NCBI RefSeq assembly: GCF_000272045.2
Contig: NZ_AJYZ02000042.1
Coordinates: 601,112-635,929, forward strand
DNA: 34,818 bases
Direction: 5' to 3'
Source: Vibrio crassostreae 9ZC13
GTDB lineage: Bacteria; Pseudomonadota; Gammaproteobacteria; Enterobacterales; Vibrionaceae
Of the stretch, positions 8,445 through 16,150 are shown piece by piece (position 1 is the first letter of the stretch; every line of letters begins with the position of its first letter). The notes beneath the pieces are model-generated. The model did not search any database, was not told the DNA's origin, and worked only from the letters and a program-made list of their open reading frames with translations. The translations under genes and the position numbers were made by a program.

Positions 8445-8746
8445 ATCAAAAAAAGACAAGTTATTTAAAACTTTAAAATCAACAACTTAAAAACATAAAA
8501 ATTGATAAAAAACTTAAGATGGAAAAATATACAGATCGGGATCACGTTATTTCACGAAGAAAAATTAGATCTAGATAGTTGAATCACATCTGATTTAGAG
8601 TTTTTTACAGGGGGCTTATTTTTTGAAGAGAATAATGAGAAGCGCGTCACTTTTGGGATTAAAGTCACCTTATGTGCATTGTTGATGATATGACCAAAGG
8701 CGATTTCTATATGTTTCAGTTTTGGATATGCACCTAATTCGCAGTA

Positions 8747-8797
8747 AACAAAAAGAGCTCCCGTTTTATCTTGAATAAGATAAAGGTCAGGAGCTCT
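8747..8797 (-). terminator. intrinsic terminator of the chitobiase gene
   Basis: The outer stem AGAGCTCC (8754-8761 with 8790-8797) and inner stem TTTATCTT (8765-8772 with 8777-8784) form a long hairpin. On the minus strand it is followed by TTTTGTTT. Confidence 0.8.
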
Positions 8798-8818
8798 TCT
8801 ACTAATAGTGCTTATCGA

Positions 8819-11470
8819 TTATTTAACTGAGGTCACTCGACTTACTTTCTCACCACTTTCTGAAATAGAGCGGATGTAAGTCTCACCAGAAACTGATGGA
8901 CGTTGTTGCTCATCGTATGTTAGCCAGTTTTCGCCATCAGCAGAGTATTGCAGCTCTACACCTGGGAATTGAACGTTCATCGCTAGCTTACCGTCAACAA
9001 CCTTCGCACCTGGAACTGGTAGTCGGTAATCAATACCCGCTTTTTCTAGCTTAGCTAGCTCACGTTGACCAAGAATATTCGCGAAGCGATTAAAGTCGCT
9101 GTTCAACGCTTGCTTATTCACTAAGTTAGTTTCTTGAGAGTATTCAACACCAACCTTGTAGTCGTTTTCCCAATCTGCTCGGTGCCATGCGCGCTCTGCT
9201 GCTGCCAATACGCGAGGGAACACCATGTATTCATATTGCTCGTCAGTACGTACTGTTTCTGACCAAAGTTGAGCTGACAGACCGTAGAAAGGTTTCGCTT
9301 CAACCTCACCTTTACCAGTAAAACCATTGCCATCACGGTCTAATGATGTTTCTGCGTTTTGTGGCATGTTTTCTGGTGCGAAGCCAAACATCTTACGAGT
9401 ATCGGTTGCACGTGTTGCCCAGTAGTAACCACGCTCAGCTGCATCAACTTCGTATGGCATATCCATGTATACGTAGTCTGGGTTAGAGACAATCACGTCA
9501 TACCCTTTTGCTGACCAATCGTATACTGATGAAGTTCCGCCCCAGTAAAGAACGTCCCAGAAGTTCACGCGTGTACTTTCGGTCGCAAATGCTTCCTCGC
9601 CTTCGCTGTATTTCAGACCATCTTGCCATGCTTGGAAGTGGGGAATACCCTTCTCAGCAACAATCTTAGAAACCTGTTCTGCGAAGTGGCTTGGTAGATG
9701 ACCGAAATCGCTTACAGTACCATCAGCGATCAATGACTGACATTGTGGTGATTGTTGGAACGGCTTATCTTGCTTAGACAAATCGATGTTGCCTTTCCAA
9801 GCCACTTTATCTTCTGCATTAATATCTTGTAAGCCTGCGCCTAACTTGATGTTTTTCGCTTCATCGCCGCCGAAGTGCCAAGTCGTTAGCGGTACGCCCG
9901 CTTCTTGGTGCATTGCCGCCACTTCAGAGATTACTTTATCGACGAAGTGAGTTGATGACTCCATACATGGGTTAATGAAGCTTTGCTTATCGTAGAACTG
10001 AACCGTGGTTACATTCGATGTATCTTGCGGATCCATCAAGCGGTATTCGTTCGCTTCTGCTTCTTTGCCTTCCGCCATGAGACGAGTGTAACGCGCTTCC
10101 ATTGATACCACAGCTGAACGAGCGTGTGCTGGCATATCAATTTCAGGGATAACTTCGATGCTGCGCGCTTTAGCGTAGCTTAGGATCTCGACGTAATCCG
10201 CTTTACTAAAGAAACCAGAGCCAAAGTTGTCTGTTGTTGGACCAGAACCTAGCTGAGGCAGTAAGCAGCTTTGTTCATCCAAATCAAAACAACGATTAGA
10301 CCCTACATCCGTTAGCTCTGGTAAACCTGGAATTTCTAAACGCCAACCTTCATCATCCGTTAGGTGAAGGTGCAGTTTATTCATCTTGTATGCCGCCATT
10401 TGATCTAGCGTTGCTAGGATGGCATCTTTTGAGTGGAAGTTTCGAGCAACGTCCACCATCACACCACGATAATCAAAGCGCGGCGCATCTTTAATTGACA
10501 GTTGTGGTAATGATTCAGCGTTCTGACTATCTATTAGGCCAAAAATAGACTGAACTGCGTAGAAAGCACCCGTTTTATCAAACGCTTTAATTGCAATCCC
10601 CTCTTCCGAGATGCTTAGTTCATAAGCGCCAGATTTCGCTAAATCACCCGTAAACTGAGTAGGAACAACAGCGACACTCACAGGTAGGTCGCCACTCACA
10701 TCTACGTTTACCACATCTGCACGTTCTTCAATTGCTGCGAATTGCTCAGCGTCGAATGCGTCTTTAGGTAGGGCAATACCACCAGCAATGCTAACTGAAC
10801 CTTCACCGGCTTCTACCGACATTGGCGTTGGCAATAGCGTTGTTGATACATCTTGAGTTGCTAGATCAGCATTCTTTTCAAAACGCGTCACCGCTGTCGC
10901 CATTACGTTATTATCATCAGGCGTACGCTTAAGGTTATTACCCTCTAGACCAGTTACGAACGATGCAACATCTTCTGTATTCAATGATGCAATCATCTTA
11001 GGTTCTGCGTTTGCCGCCGTCACGAATGCACCTGGCATAAAGTCAGTTTCAAACAGTTGCCAGTATTCACTCGTTAACGGAAGAACCACTTCTTCACCAG
11101 CCGCAAAGCCGTCAAATTTTTCAGTAGGTTCTAGCTTGTGAAGGTCACCAGTAACGCGAGTGATCTTAAATTGCTCATTATCAACATCTAAAATAAGACG
11201 AATACTGTGGAAGTAGATGCTCCAATCTTTAGAGTCAATCGCTTCACCGTCATTGGTTAGCGTCATGTTCACTTTATTACATGACGCCCATTCAGCACCT
11301 AGGTCCTGACAAGCCAAGCCTTCATTCGCACCATGATTAGTTAGAATTTCGTACTGAACATCAAGATTATCAGCCAGTGCATTCACTACTTTTTGTTCTG
11401 GTGCTTGCGTTACTGCACAACCTGTTAGGCCAGCCAATACCGCTACAGATAGTAAGTTTCTCTTCAACAT
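8819..11470 (-). CDS. chb: chitobiase (GH20 beta-N-acetylhexosaminidase), outer-membrane lipoprotein
   Basis: This 883-residue enzyme hydrolyses chitobiose and short chito-oligomers to GlcNAc. MLKRNLLSVAVLAGLTGC is a lipoprotein signal with lipobox LTGC (Cys18). Domains in order are an N-terminal CHB_HEX carbohydrate-binding domain (about 35-200), a GH20b domain (about 210-330), the GH20 TIM barrel (about 335-770) and a C-terminal CHB_HEX_C domain. The catalytic pair is Asp536-Glu537 in HFGGDE, with the substrate-facing HLHLTDDEGWR block at 367-377. The length equals that recalled for V. harveyi chitobiase. The frame also allows a GTG at 11479, but the ATG at 11470 has GGGTGA six bases upstream and directly begins the signal. 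A promoter candidate lies at 11535-11562. In vibrios this gene usually belongs to the chitin regulon. Confidence 0.95.
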   Translation of the reverse strand: MLKRNLLSVAVLAGLTGCAVTQAPEQKVVNALADNLDVQYEILTNHGANEGLACQDLGAEWASCNKVNMTLTNDGEAIDSKDWSIYFHSIRLILDVDNEQFKITRVTGDLHKLEPTEKFDGFAAGEEVVLPLTSEYWQLFETDFMPGAFVTAANAEPKMIASLNTEDVASFVTGLEGNNLKRTPDDNNVMATAVTRFEKNADLATQDVSTTLLPTPMSVEAGEGSVSIAGGIALPKDAFDAEQFAAIEERADVVNVDVSGDLPVSVAVVPTQFTGDLAKSGAYELSISEEGIAIKAFDKTGAFYAVQSIFGLIDSQNAESLPQLSIKDAPRFDYRGVMVDVARNFHSKDAILATLDQMAAYKMNKLHLHLTDDEGWRLEIPGLPELTDVGSNRCFDLDEQSCLLPQLGSGPTTDNFGSGFFSKADYVEILSYAKARSIEVIPEIDMPAHARSAVVSMEARYTRLMAEGKEAEANEYRLMDPQDTSNVTTVQFYDKQSFINPCMESSTHFVDKVISEVAAMHQEAGVPLTTWHFGGDEAKNIKLGAGLQDINAEDKVAWKGNIDLSKQDKPFQQSPQCQSLIADGTVSDFGHLPSHFAEQVSKIVAEKGIPHFQAWQDGLKYSEGEEAFATESTRVNFWDVLYWGGTSSVYDWSAKGYDVIVSNPDYVYMDMPYEVDAAERGYYWATRATDTRKMFGFAPENMPQNAETSLDRDGNGFTGKGEVEAKPFYGLSAQLWSETVRTDEQYEYMVFPRVLAAAERAWHRADWENDYKVGVEYSQETNLVNKQALNSDFNRFANILGQRELAKLEKAGIDYRLPVPGAKVVDGKLAMNVQFPGVELQYSADGENWLTYDEQQRPSVSGETYIRSISESGEKVSRVTSVK

Positions 11471-11874
11471 CGTATTCACCCATAAATTAAAAATTGAGTA
11501 AGAAGCAAAATGGAGCGCTTCGAAAGTTAGATAAACTATATGGGCTTATTTTTTACCGTGAATTAAATCGAGCTAATAAAGTGACCGGCTTCAAATCTCA
11601 AAAATATTGATGAATTTAATTTAAATAAAATCATCAAGTTACAAGCAACGGCACTTCCGTCATTTTAATTTTGACGTAAAATTTGAGAAATGAATCACAA
11701 TCTTTTTTACCGATTTCATAAAATCGTGTCATTGGTAGTCAGAAAGGATTTAGAGTTTCAGCGTATTGTTATACTTTTCGTACAAACAACGTGACATTGT
11801 TCTCAAAAAAAACCGTTAAAAAACATCGTCAAAATCGATTTTAACGAGTTTAATACTTCCTTAAGGAGCTCCCT
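11471..11874. other. divergent chitobiase/TraB-family intergenic region
   Basis: These 404 AT-rich bases contain no gene. Apart from the chitobiase promoter candidate, a TATACT hexamer near 11771 may serve the TraB-family gene. I could not identify a NagC or ChiS operator with confidence. Confidence 0.5.
11535..11562 (-). promoter_or_regulatory. sigma-70-like promoter candidate for chitobiase
   Basis: On the minus strand, TTCACG (11562-11557) and TATAGT (11540-11535) are spaced by 16 bp. This would give a leader of roughly 60 nt before the ATG at 11470. Confidence 0.45.
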
Positions 11875-12753
11875 TTGCGTCCACTCTGGTACATGGTTTT
11901 ATTCGTTCTCGCTTTTTCAGCTAGGCAAGCGGTCGCCGAGCCCCTTTATTGGCAAGCACAAAAGGATGATCTGACACTCACTATCTTAGGTTCAGTGCAC
12001 GTTGGAGACGAGAGTATGTACCCCCTTCCTTCGGCGATCACCGACGCGCTAAAAAACAGTGATGGCTTAATTATCGAAACGGATATCAGAAAGTCTGATG
12101 GCGTTGTATATCCCCGCAACAAACTCACGACTGCCGATGTACTCAATACAGAACAGCTGCAATTATTAACCGACATATCAAAATCATTGGGCATGCCGAC
12201 GCAACAACTGCTTCGCTCACCGCCTTGGGCAACTTCTCTCTCCATACAAATGCAGCAGTTAAAAAACCTTGGTTATGGCTCCGCCAGCGGCGTTGATGCG
12301 ACGCTAGCGAACAAAGCGACTACCCAAGATGTTCCGGTTATCAGTTTGGAGCCTCTGCAATTCCAAATAGACCTGATGACAAAACAAAAGGACGACGGTA
12401 AAGAGTGGTTAGTCAGTAGCCTTGAAGAATTTGACCAAACTGATCGCGTGGTTCATTGCCTGATTGAAAGCTGGAAAGCGGGTGATTTAGCGAAGCTGGA
12501 AGCCTTCTCAGAACTGTCAGAGATGTCGCCTGAACTTGAGAAAGCATTCTTAACCGATCGCAACATAGACTGGGCAAACAAACTATCCTCCAATGATTGG
12601 AAGCTTAAGACTAAAGGGAACTACATGATAGTAGTTGGTACCTTGCACCTAATTGGAGAAGGTAACCTTATACAGTTATTAGAAAAGAAAGGCTTCAGTG
12701 TCATTCAGCAATCACAAAGCCAATCAGCCCAATGTCAATTTGAGACTAGCTAA
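11875..12753 (+). CDS. TraB/GumN-family secreted protein
   Basis: This 292-residue protein begins with a signal peptide (MRPLWYMVLFVLAFSARQAVA) and continues as a TraB/GumN-like domain. The two GxxH motifs are GSVH at 39-42, followed by VGDESMYPLP, and GTLH at 255-258 near the C-terminus. In this family they form a Tiki-like metalloprotease-type active site. The E in IIETD after the first motif is also conserved. The substrate is unknown. The start is a TTG at 11875 with a perfect AAGGAG six bases upstream; no ATG offers an alternative without losing the signal peptide. It is probably monocistronic. Four cysteines occur in the mature part, mostly near the C-terminus. Confidence 0.82.
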   Translation: MRPLWYMVLFVLAFSARQAVAEPLYWQAQKDDLTLTILGSVHVGDESMYPLPSAITDALKNSDGLIIETDIRKSDGVVYPRNKLTTADVLNTEQLQLLTDISKSLGMPTQQLLRSPPWATSLSIQMQQLKNLGYGSASGVDATLANKATTQDVPVISLEPLQFQIDLMTKQKDDGKEWLVSSLEEFDQTDRVVHCLIESWKAGDLAKLEAFSELSEMSPELEKAFLTDRNIDWANKLSSNDWKLKTKGNYMIVVGTLHLIGEGNLIQLLEKKGFSVIQQSQSQSAQCQFETS

Positions 12754-12827
12754 AAAAGCTAACGATGCTCAACCTCATTTTGTTTTCGTTATAAAAGCAT
12801 TTCCTTAATAACAGAATCTTTACATTT

Positions 12828-12850
12828 AATAGCACCATTGCAGTGCTATT
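12828..12850. promoter_or_regulatory. 8-bp inverted repeat in front of the unknown secreted protein
   Basis: AATAGCAC (12828-12835) and GTGCTATT (12843-12850) flank a 7-base spacer, 35 bp before the ATG at 12885. It could be an operator, a leader hairpin or a weak terminator of the TraB-family gene. There is no good T-run directly after it. Confidence 0.4.
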
Positions 12851-12884
12851 ATCTTTCGCTCTTTTTACCTATGGCGTTGTTCTA

Positions 12885-13307
12885 ATGAAACCAGTACTTT
12901 TTGCTTTCCCTTTAGCCCTCACGATGCTGATGCCCACGGCAGCGTCTGCCAAAGAAACTTGTACGGTAGAACAATTTCAAGCTATCGACATTCAGCCAGA
13001 TACAAAGGGGGGCGTGATAGATAAAGAAAGTGGGCAATTTCTCATTACAGAGAAACCACCGATGCGCTGCGCCAATATTACGTTCACAACATCTACAACA
13101 CGAAACCGTATCGCAAGCCAAATGAATGGTAATTTTGAAGCAAACTTTTACGACAACCAAACGGGAAGTTCTCACTCGGTGACGTTTGATGAAGATGAAA
13201 TAAAGGCAGGTTACATTCGAATAGGCCCGAATAAGCCAGCGGAAGCGTATGTTTGTTTTGTTACCTCGGAAACACCGATAAAAGATATTACGTGCGATGT
13301 GAATTGA
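12885..13307 (+). CDS. secreted protein of unknown function with four mature cysteines
   Basis: I do not recognise this 140-residue protein. MKPVLFAFPLALTMLMPTAASA is a convincing signal peptide, so the product is periplasmic or secreted. The mature part has four cysteines (KETCTVEQ, MRCANIT, YVCFVT, ITCDVN), which could form two disulfides, and a beta-rich pattern. The frame is open from a GTG at 12843, but that codon lies inside an inverted repeat and would bury the signal peptide, so I use the ATG at 12885. No clear Shine-Dalgarno sequence is visible. It lies convergent with csgG and shares a bidirectional terminator with it. A link to curli is only positional. Confidence 0.65.
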   Translation: MKPVLFAFPLALTMLMPTAASAKETCTVEQFQAIDIQPDTKGGVIDKESGQFLITEKPPMRCANITFTTSTTRNRIASQMNGNFEANFYDNQTGSSHSVTFDEDEIKAGYIRIGPNKPAEAYVCFVTSETPIKDITCDVN

Positions 13308-13325
13308 TCATTGAGTTGCTTGAAG

Positions 13326-13374
13326 AAAAAAACAGGGCTAAGGGAAAGGTCCGTTTTCCGCATAGCCCTATTTT
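13326..13374. terminator. bidirectional terminator between the unknown secreted protein and csgG
   Basis: AGGGCTA (13334-13340) pairs with TAGCCCT (13363-13369), and an inner GGAAA/TTTTCC stem extends the hairpin. The plus strand continues ATTTTGC; the minus strand continues GTTTTTTTC, a good tail for csgG. Confidence 0.75.
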
Positions 13375-13391
13375 GCTGCTTACTCGGTAGC

Positions 13392-14228
13392 TTAAAGTAT
13401 GTCTGTACTCGCTTCGGAATAACGTGCGATAATCGGATTTTCTAATGCATTCGGATCGCTCGGCGACCACATTCCACGCTTCATTCCTTTCACAATCAAA
13501 TGAATCACCGCGGCATCAATAGCAGACATCACAGCAATATTGACCGGTTCATTTTGGCTATAGCCCATCTCTACTTCCAACAGTTCTTTGTAATCAACAA
13601 ATCGAAATGCGCCGAACCCAATCTCGTGTGAAGAGATAGTTTTAGTGGTGGTGACACTCAATAGAACTTGCCCGGTTCTAACGTCAACCGCTCTTAAATT
13701 CACAGTGACTTGATCCGTTCTATATTGTCCAGAACCACCGATCCCAAGATACTTAGCACCCGCACCGCCTGTCACGATATTCGAGTCATAAGCCACAATC
13801 CCGCCTTCGATGACGATGTTAGCGGAACTCAAAGACGACAAGTCTGCCCCATGATTATTTACGACCTTATCTTTTTTCTGAGCCGCTCGAATGATCTTAC
13901 GTTCAGTCAATAAGTTTTGGAGCCCTTCACGCTCCAGAGGTACAAACCACTGAGAGTCGATAAGTGCTGTCGTCAATAAAGACGTCCCACCCTGTGGCAC
14001 TGCTGTGGAAAAGTTACTGTTTGGCTGAGGCTTGTATTGGCCTGTTTGATCTCTAAAGTCATACACTGAGACCAATATTTTGCCGCGAGGCTGAGGTAAT
14101 GAGATGAGATCGGTATAAGTCGATCCTCTCGGCATCAGTTTTGGCGTTTCAGAAGTCTCTGGAATTTGCATAGAGTAAGTGCACCCTCCCAACACAAAGG
14201 TCAAGAAGACGATAATGATCGATTTCAT
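13392..14228 (-). CDS. csgG: curli secretion channel lipoprotein CsgG
   Basis: This 278-residue outer-membrane lipoprotein forms the curli subunit export pore. MKSIIIVFLTFVLGGC is a lipoprotein signal with the lipid-bearing Cys16. The body shows CsgG-typical stretches: the N-terminal PRG/TYTDLISLPQPRGKI, then VSVYDFRDQTGQYKP, QGGTSLLTTALIDS, WFVPLEREGLQNLLTERKIIR and a C-terminal helix region. Length equals E. coli CsgG (277). It is the last gene of the csgE-csgF-csgG group: csgF ends 16 nt upstream and the shared terminator lies just downstream. CsgG works with CsgE (periplasmic gate) and CsgF (surface anchoring of CsgB). Confidence 0.95.
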   Translation of the reverse strand: MKSIIIVFLTFVLGGCTYSMQIPETSETPKLMPRGSTYTDLISLPQPRGKILVSVYDFRDQTGQYKPQPNSNFSTAVPQGGTSLLTTALIDSQWFVPLEREGLQNLLTERKIIRAAQKKDKVVNNHGADLSSLSSANIVIEGGIVAYDSNIVTGGAGAKYLGIGGSGQYRTDQVTVNLRAVDVRTGQVLLSVTTTKTISSHEIGFGAFRFVDYKELLEVEMGYSQNEPVNIAVMSAIDAAVIHLIVKGMKRGMWSPSDPNALENPIIARYSEASTDIL

Positions 14229-14244
14229 AACACAATCCTTGTGA

Positions 14245-14655
14245 TTAGAGGTCTGGGTTTAGTCCCGAAACACTGATTTCTGTTGATTCCCCTGTCGCTT
14301 TATCGACGATTTGAACGAGTAAGGTCCCGGAGTCGTCAACAATATTGAGGAAAAAGTCATCTGTTTCTAACTGCCCTGTATTTCCGTTACCCACGTCAGC
14401 AAGCAACTGGCTTATCAAACGAGACTCTAAACTAGACGCTAAACGATCTAAGGCTGATTCTTGCTCATCAAAGATATCCCTTGCACTTGGGTCTTCATAA
14501 TCATTGATAGCATTAGCGTGATTAAAAAGGTGAGAACTGTTTAAAGCGTTTCCGCCAAAACTTGGATTTACGGGCGTATAAACTAATTCGCTTGAGTAAA
14601 CCGAAGGCGAAACTATCAGCGCAATGAGCGCGGCCTTTCTGAAAAATATCGACAT
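14245..14655 (-). CDS. csgF: curli assembly protein CsgF
   Basis: This 136-residue secreted protein attaches to CsgG and helps anchor the CsgB nucleator at the cell surface. Signal MSIFFRKAALIALIVSPSVYSS is followed by the CsgF N-terminal pore-binding segment ELVYTPVNPSFGGNALNSS, the asparagine-rich linker and the C-terminal STEISVSGLNPDL, all close to E. coli CsgF. I chose the ATG at 14655 because AAGGAG lies directly upstream with good spacing. The frame is open further upstream (14679), but that would overlap csgE and bury the signal. The start lies 10 nt after the csgE stop. Confidence 0.93.
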   Translation of the reverse strand: MSIFFRKAALIALIVSPSVYSSELVYTPVNPSFGGNALNSSHLFNHANAINDYEDPSARDIFDEQESALDRLASSLESRLISQLLADVGNGNTGQLETDDFFLNIVDDSGTLLVQIVDKATGESTEISVSGLNPDL

Positions 14656-14665
14656 CCTTGGCTCC

Positions 14666-15142
14666 TTAAAATTCATCATGGTCTAGATCGTAAGTGTCCT
14701 GAAAGATCCGTTCCGCTTGCCATCGGATGATGTAATTCCCAACCACTCGTGTTGCATCGGCAGCGCGTTCTTTCGCTTGTCTACGACCAGGGGACAACGC
14801 CGTACGGAAGATCGGTTTTCTAGAGTGTTGAACCTCTATGATGCTTCCTGATAACGCCGTTGGCCTTTCTTTTACCGTCAAATTTTCCTTAAGGTCGGGA
14901 TAACTATCATTGAGCGATTGCGAGAAGAAAAAATAGAAATCCTCTCCCAACCGCGTAATGGTTCTGTCCACAATAATTCCATCGACTTCACTGAAGTCAT
15001 TGAATTTTTCCTTAAGATTATTTGTCGAGTCCTCAAGTTTTTGTCCATTTTCTAAAGGAGCAGCATTTTCAAGACCATGACTCTTTTCTTCTGCATGAAG
15101 AGCAAAGGAAAGCAGAGTTATTGTAAGCAGCTTGATTTTCAT
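14666..15142 (-). CDS. csgE: curli production specificity factor CsgE
   Basis: This 158-residue periplasmic protein caps CsgG and gives specificity for CsgA. Signal MKIKLLTITLLSFALHA is followed by a long charged stretch (about residues 20-55, rich in E, N and K) absent from E. coli CsgE (129 residues). The CsgE core follows, with VDRTITRLGEDFYFFFSQ, NLTVKERPTA, and the family C-terminus ending in DLDHDEF, nearly as in E. coli. The ATG at 15142 has TGGGAG five bases upstream; an upstream in-frame ATG (15154) overlaps that site. It is first in the csgEFG group and divergent from csgB. Confidence 0.92.
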   Translation of the reverse strand: MKIKLLTITLLSFALHAEEKSHGLENAAPLENGQKLEDSTNNLKEKFNDFSEVDGIIVDRTITRLGEDFYFFFSQSLNDSYPDLKENLTVKERPTALSGSIIEVQHSRKPIFRTALSPGRRQAKERAADATRVVGNYIIRWQAERIFQDTYDLDHDEF

Positions 15143-15452
15143 ATGTGCTCCCATTCAAAGTCTATTTACAAAATGAGAATGTGATTCGTTGAAACTGAAT
15201 AAAGCGTAATTCATGCTTACAGTGGCATATATAAACTTTCGAATTAATTACTGAAGGGAATTGATTAACTAAGGTTGGTAGGATTCGGTCAAATACTAAT
15301 TAAATTTCATATGAACAACTAAATATTTTCAACTTTAAGTTTATAGCTGTTCGTAAATTCAAGGCCTAGGATTTCGATAACACAAAGGTTCACTCATTCC
15401 CTACGCAGTTTATTTTCGTAGGGATCATAATCACGAACACTTTAAGGTAAAG
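15143..15452. other. divergent csgE/csgB regulatory region
   Basis: These 310 AT-rich bases must hold both curli promoters. TATATA runs near 15225-15235 could serve csgE, but I could not fix a -35/-10 pair on either strand. The only clear structure is the 8-bp inverted repeat at 15398-15424. This is the probable target of the CsgD/VpsT-type regulator encoded at 17518. Confidence 0.55.
15398..15424. promoter_or_regulatory. 8-bp inverted repeat upstream of csgB
   Basis: TCCCTACG (15398-15405) and CGTAGGGA (15417-15424) flank 11 bases, ending 28 bp before the csgB ATG. Spacing and symmetry suit a dimeric regulator site or a leader RNA hairpin. No poly-T follows, so it is not a terminator. Confidence 0.5.
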
Positions 15453-16067
15453 ATGATGGTAATTGGGAAAGCATCACTTATCAGCTTAACTTGTTTATAT
15501 TTTTTATCAGGAGGTTTTAATAATGCTATCGCGTCAGATATAGAAGGGGATTTTTTACATAATGTTAATCAAGATATAGTCAATGATTATAATTATTTAG
15601 AAAGCTTCTCTTCTGGAGATTTAGATAATTATTCAGAATTAAATATATCTAATGCTACTGATTCAATAGCAATAATAAAGCAACGCAGTCCTGGTATTAC
15701 CGCGAACAACAGAGCGAAGATAACGCAAAGCGGAAGTTCTAACTCCGCATACATTGGTCAAACAGGGCGCAATAATACCGCCTTAATAGACCAGAATGGT
15801 TCAAATAACGATGCCGCAATTGGGCAACTCGGAGTAAATTCTGAAGCGCTTATTTCCCAAGACGGGAATAACAATTTAGCAGTTATCGGACAAGCTAACT
15901 TCTCAAGACAGAGTAGTCAGCTGAGCATTGACCAAAAAGGCAATGGCAATACTGCTTATTTGGTTGGTTCTGGAAGAAGTAATTTAGGAATTTCTCAAGA
16001 CGGCAACGACTTTGCTTTAGTGAAAGCGTCTAGCTCAATGAGAATTCACATCAATCAAGCCAATTAG
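15453..16067 (+). CDS. csgB: curli nucleator/minor subunit CsgB
   Basis: This 204-residue exported amyloid subunit starts CsgA polymerisation at the cell surface. A signal peptide (about residues 1-27, ending AIAS) precedes an N-terminal segment rich in D, N and S. From about residue 88 there are regular curlin units with the pattern AxIxQxGxxN, for example NRAKITQSGSSN, NTALIDQNGSNN and DAAIGQLGVNS. The end SSSMRIHINQ resembles the end of E. coli CsgB (QSQMAIRVTQ), which distinguishes it from CsgA. It is longer than E. coli CsgB (151). TAAGGT precedes two consecutive ATG codons (15453, 15456), and either could be used. The 5' third is strikingly AT-rich compared with flanking housekeeping genes. 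Confidence 0.88.
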   Translation: MMVIGKASLISLTCLYFLSGGFNNAIASDIEGDFLHNVNQDIVNDYNYLESFSSGDLDNYSELNISNATDSIAIIKQRSPGITANNRAKITQSGSSNSAYIGQTGRNNTALIDQNGSNNDAAIGQLGVNSEALISQDGNNNLAVIGQANFSRQSSQLSIDQKGNGNTAYLVGSGRSNLGISQDGNDFALVKASSSMRIHINQAN

Positions 16068-16092
16068 CGCGCAGTATGGAAGCTTGATTCAA

Positions 16093-16113
16093 GTTGCTTC
16101 TCTGTGAAGCAAC
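16093..16113 (+). other. hairpin between csgB and csgA
   Basis: GTTGCTTC (16093-16100), a 5-nt loop and GAAGCAAC (16106-16113) form a perfect 8-bp hairpin in the 83-nt csgB-csgA gap. There is no T-run after it, so it is more likely an RNA-stability or processing element than a terminator. Confidence 0.5.
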
Positions 16114-16150
16114 AACAACGTCGACATGGAAATGTATAAGGATACAACTT

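Larger units (their letters stand above)
8286..8818. other. porin upstream region and chitobiase 3' region
   Basis: There is no gene in these 533 bases. They contain the chitobiase terminator (8747-8797), a CRP-like site (8429-8444) and a perfect 12-bp palindrome CGAATTAATTCG at 8392-8403, which could be an operator. The part between 8450 and 8745 is AT-rich with nothing I can assign. Confidence 0.6.

Noticed and set aside
13288..13470. 60-codon minus-strand frame at the csgG end
   Set aside because: It runs through the bidirectional terminator and overlaps csgG in another frame.
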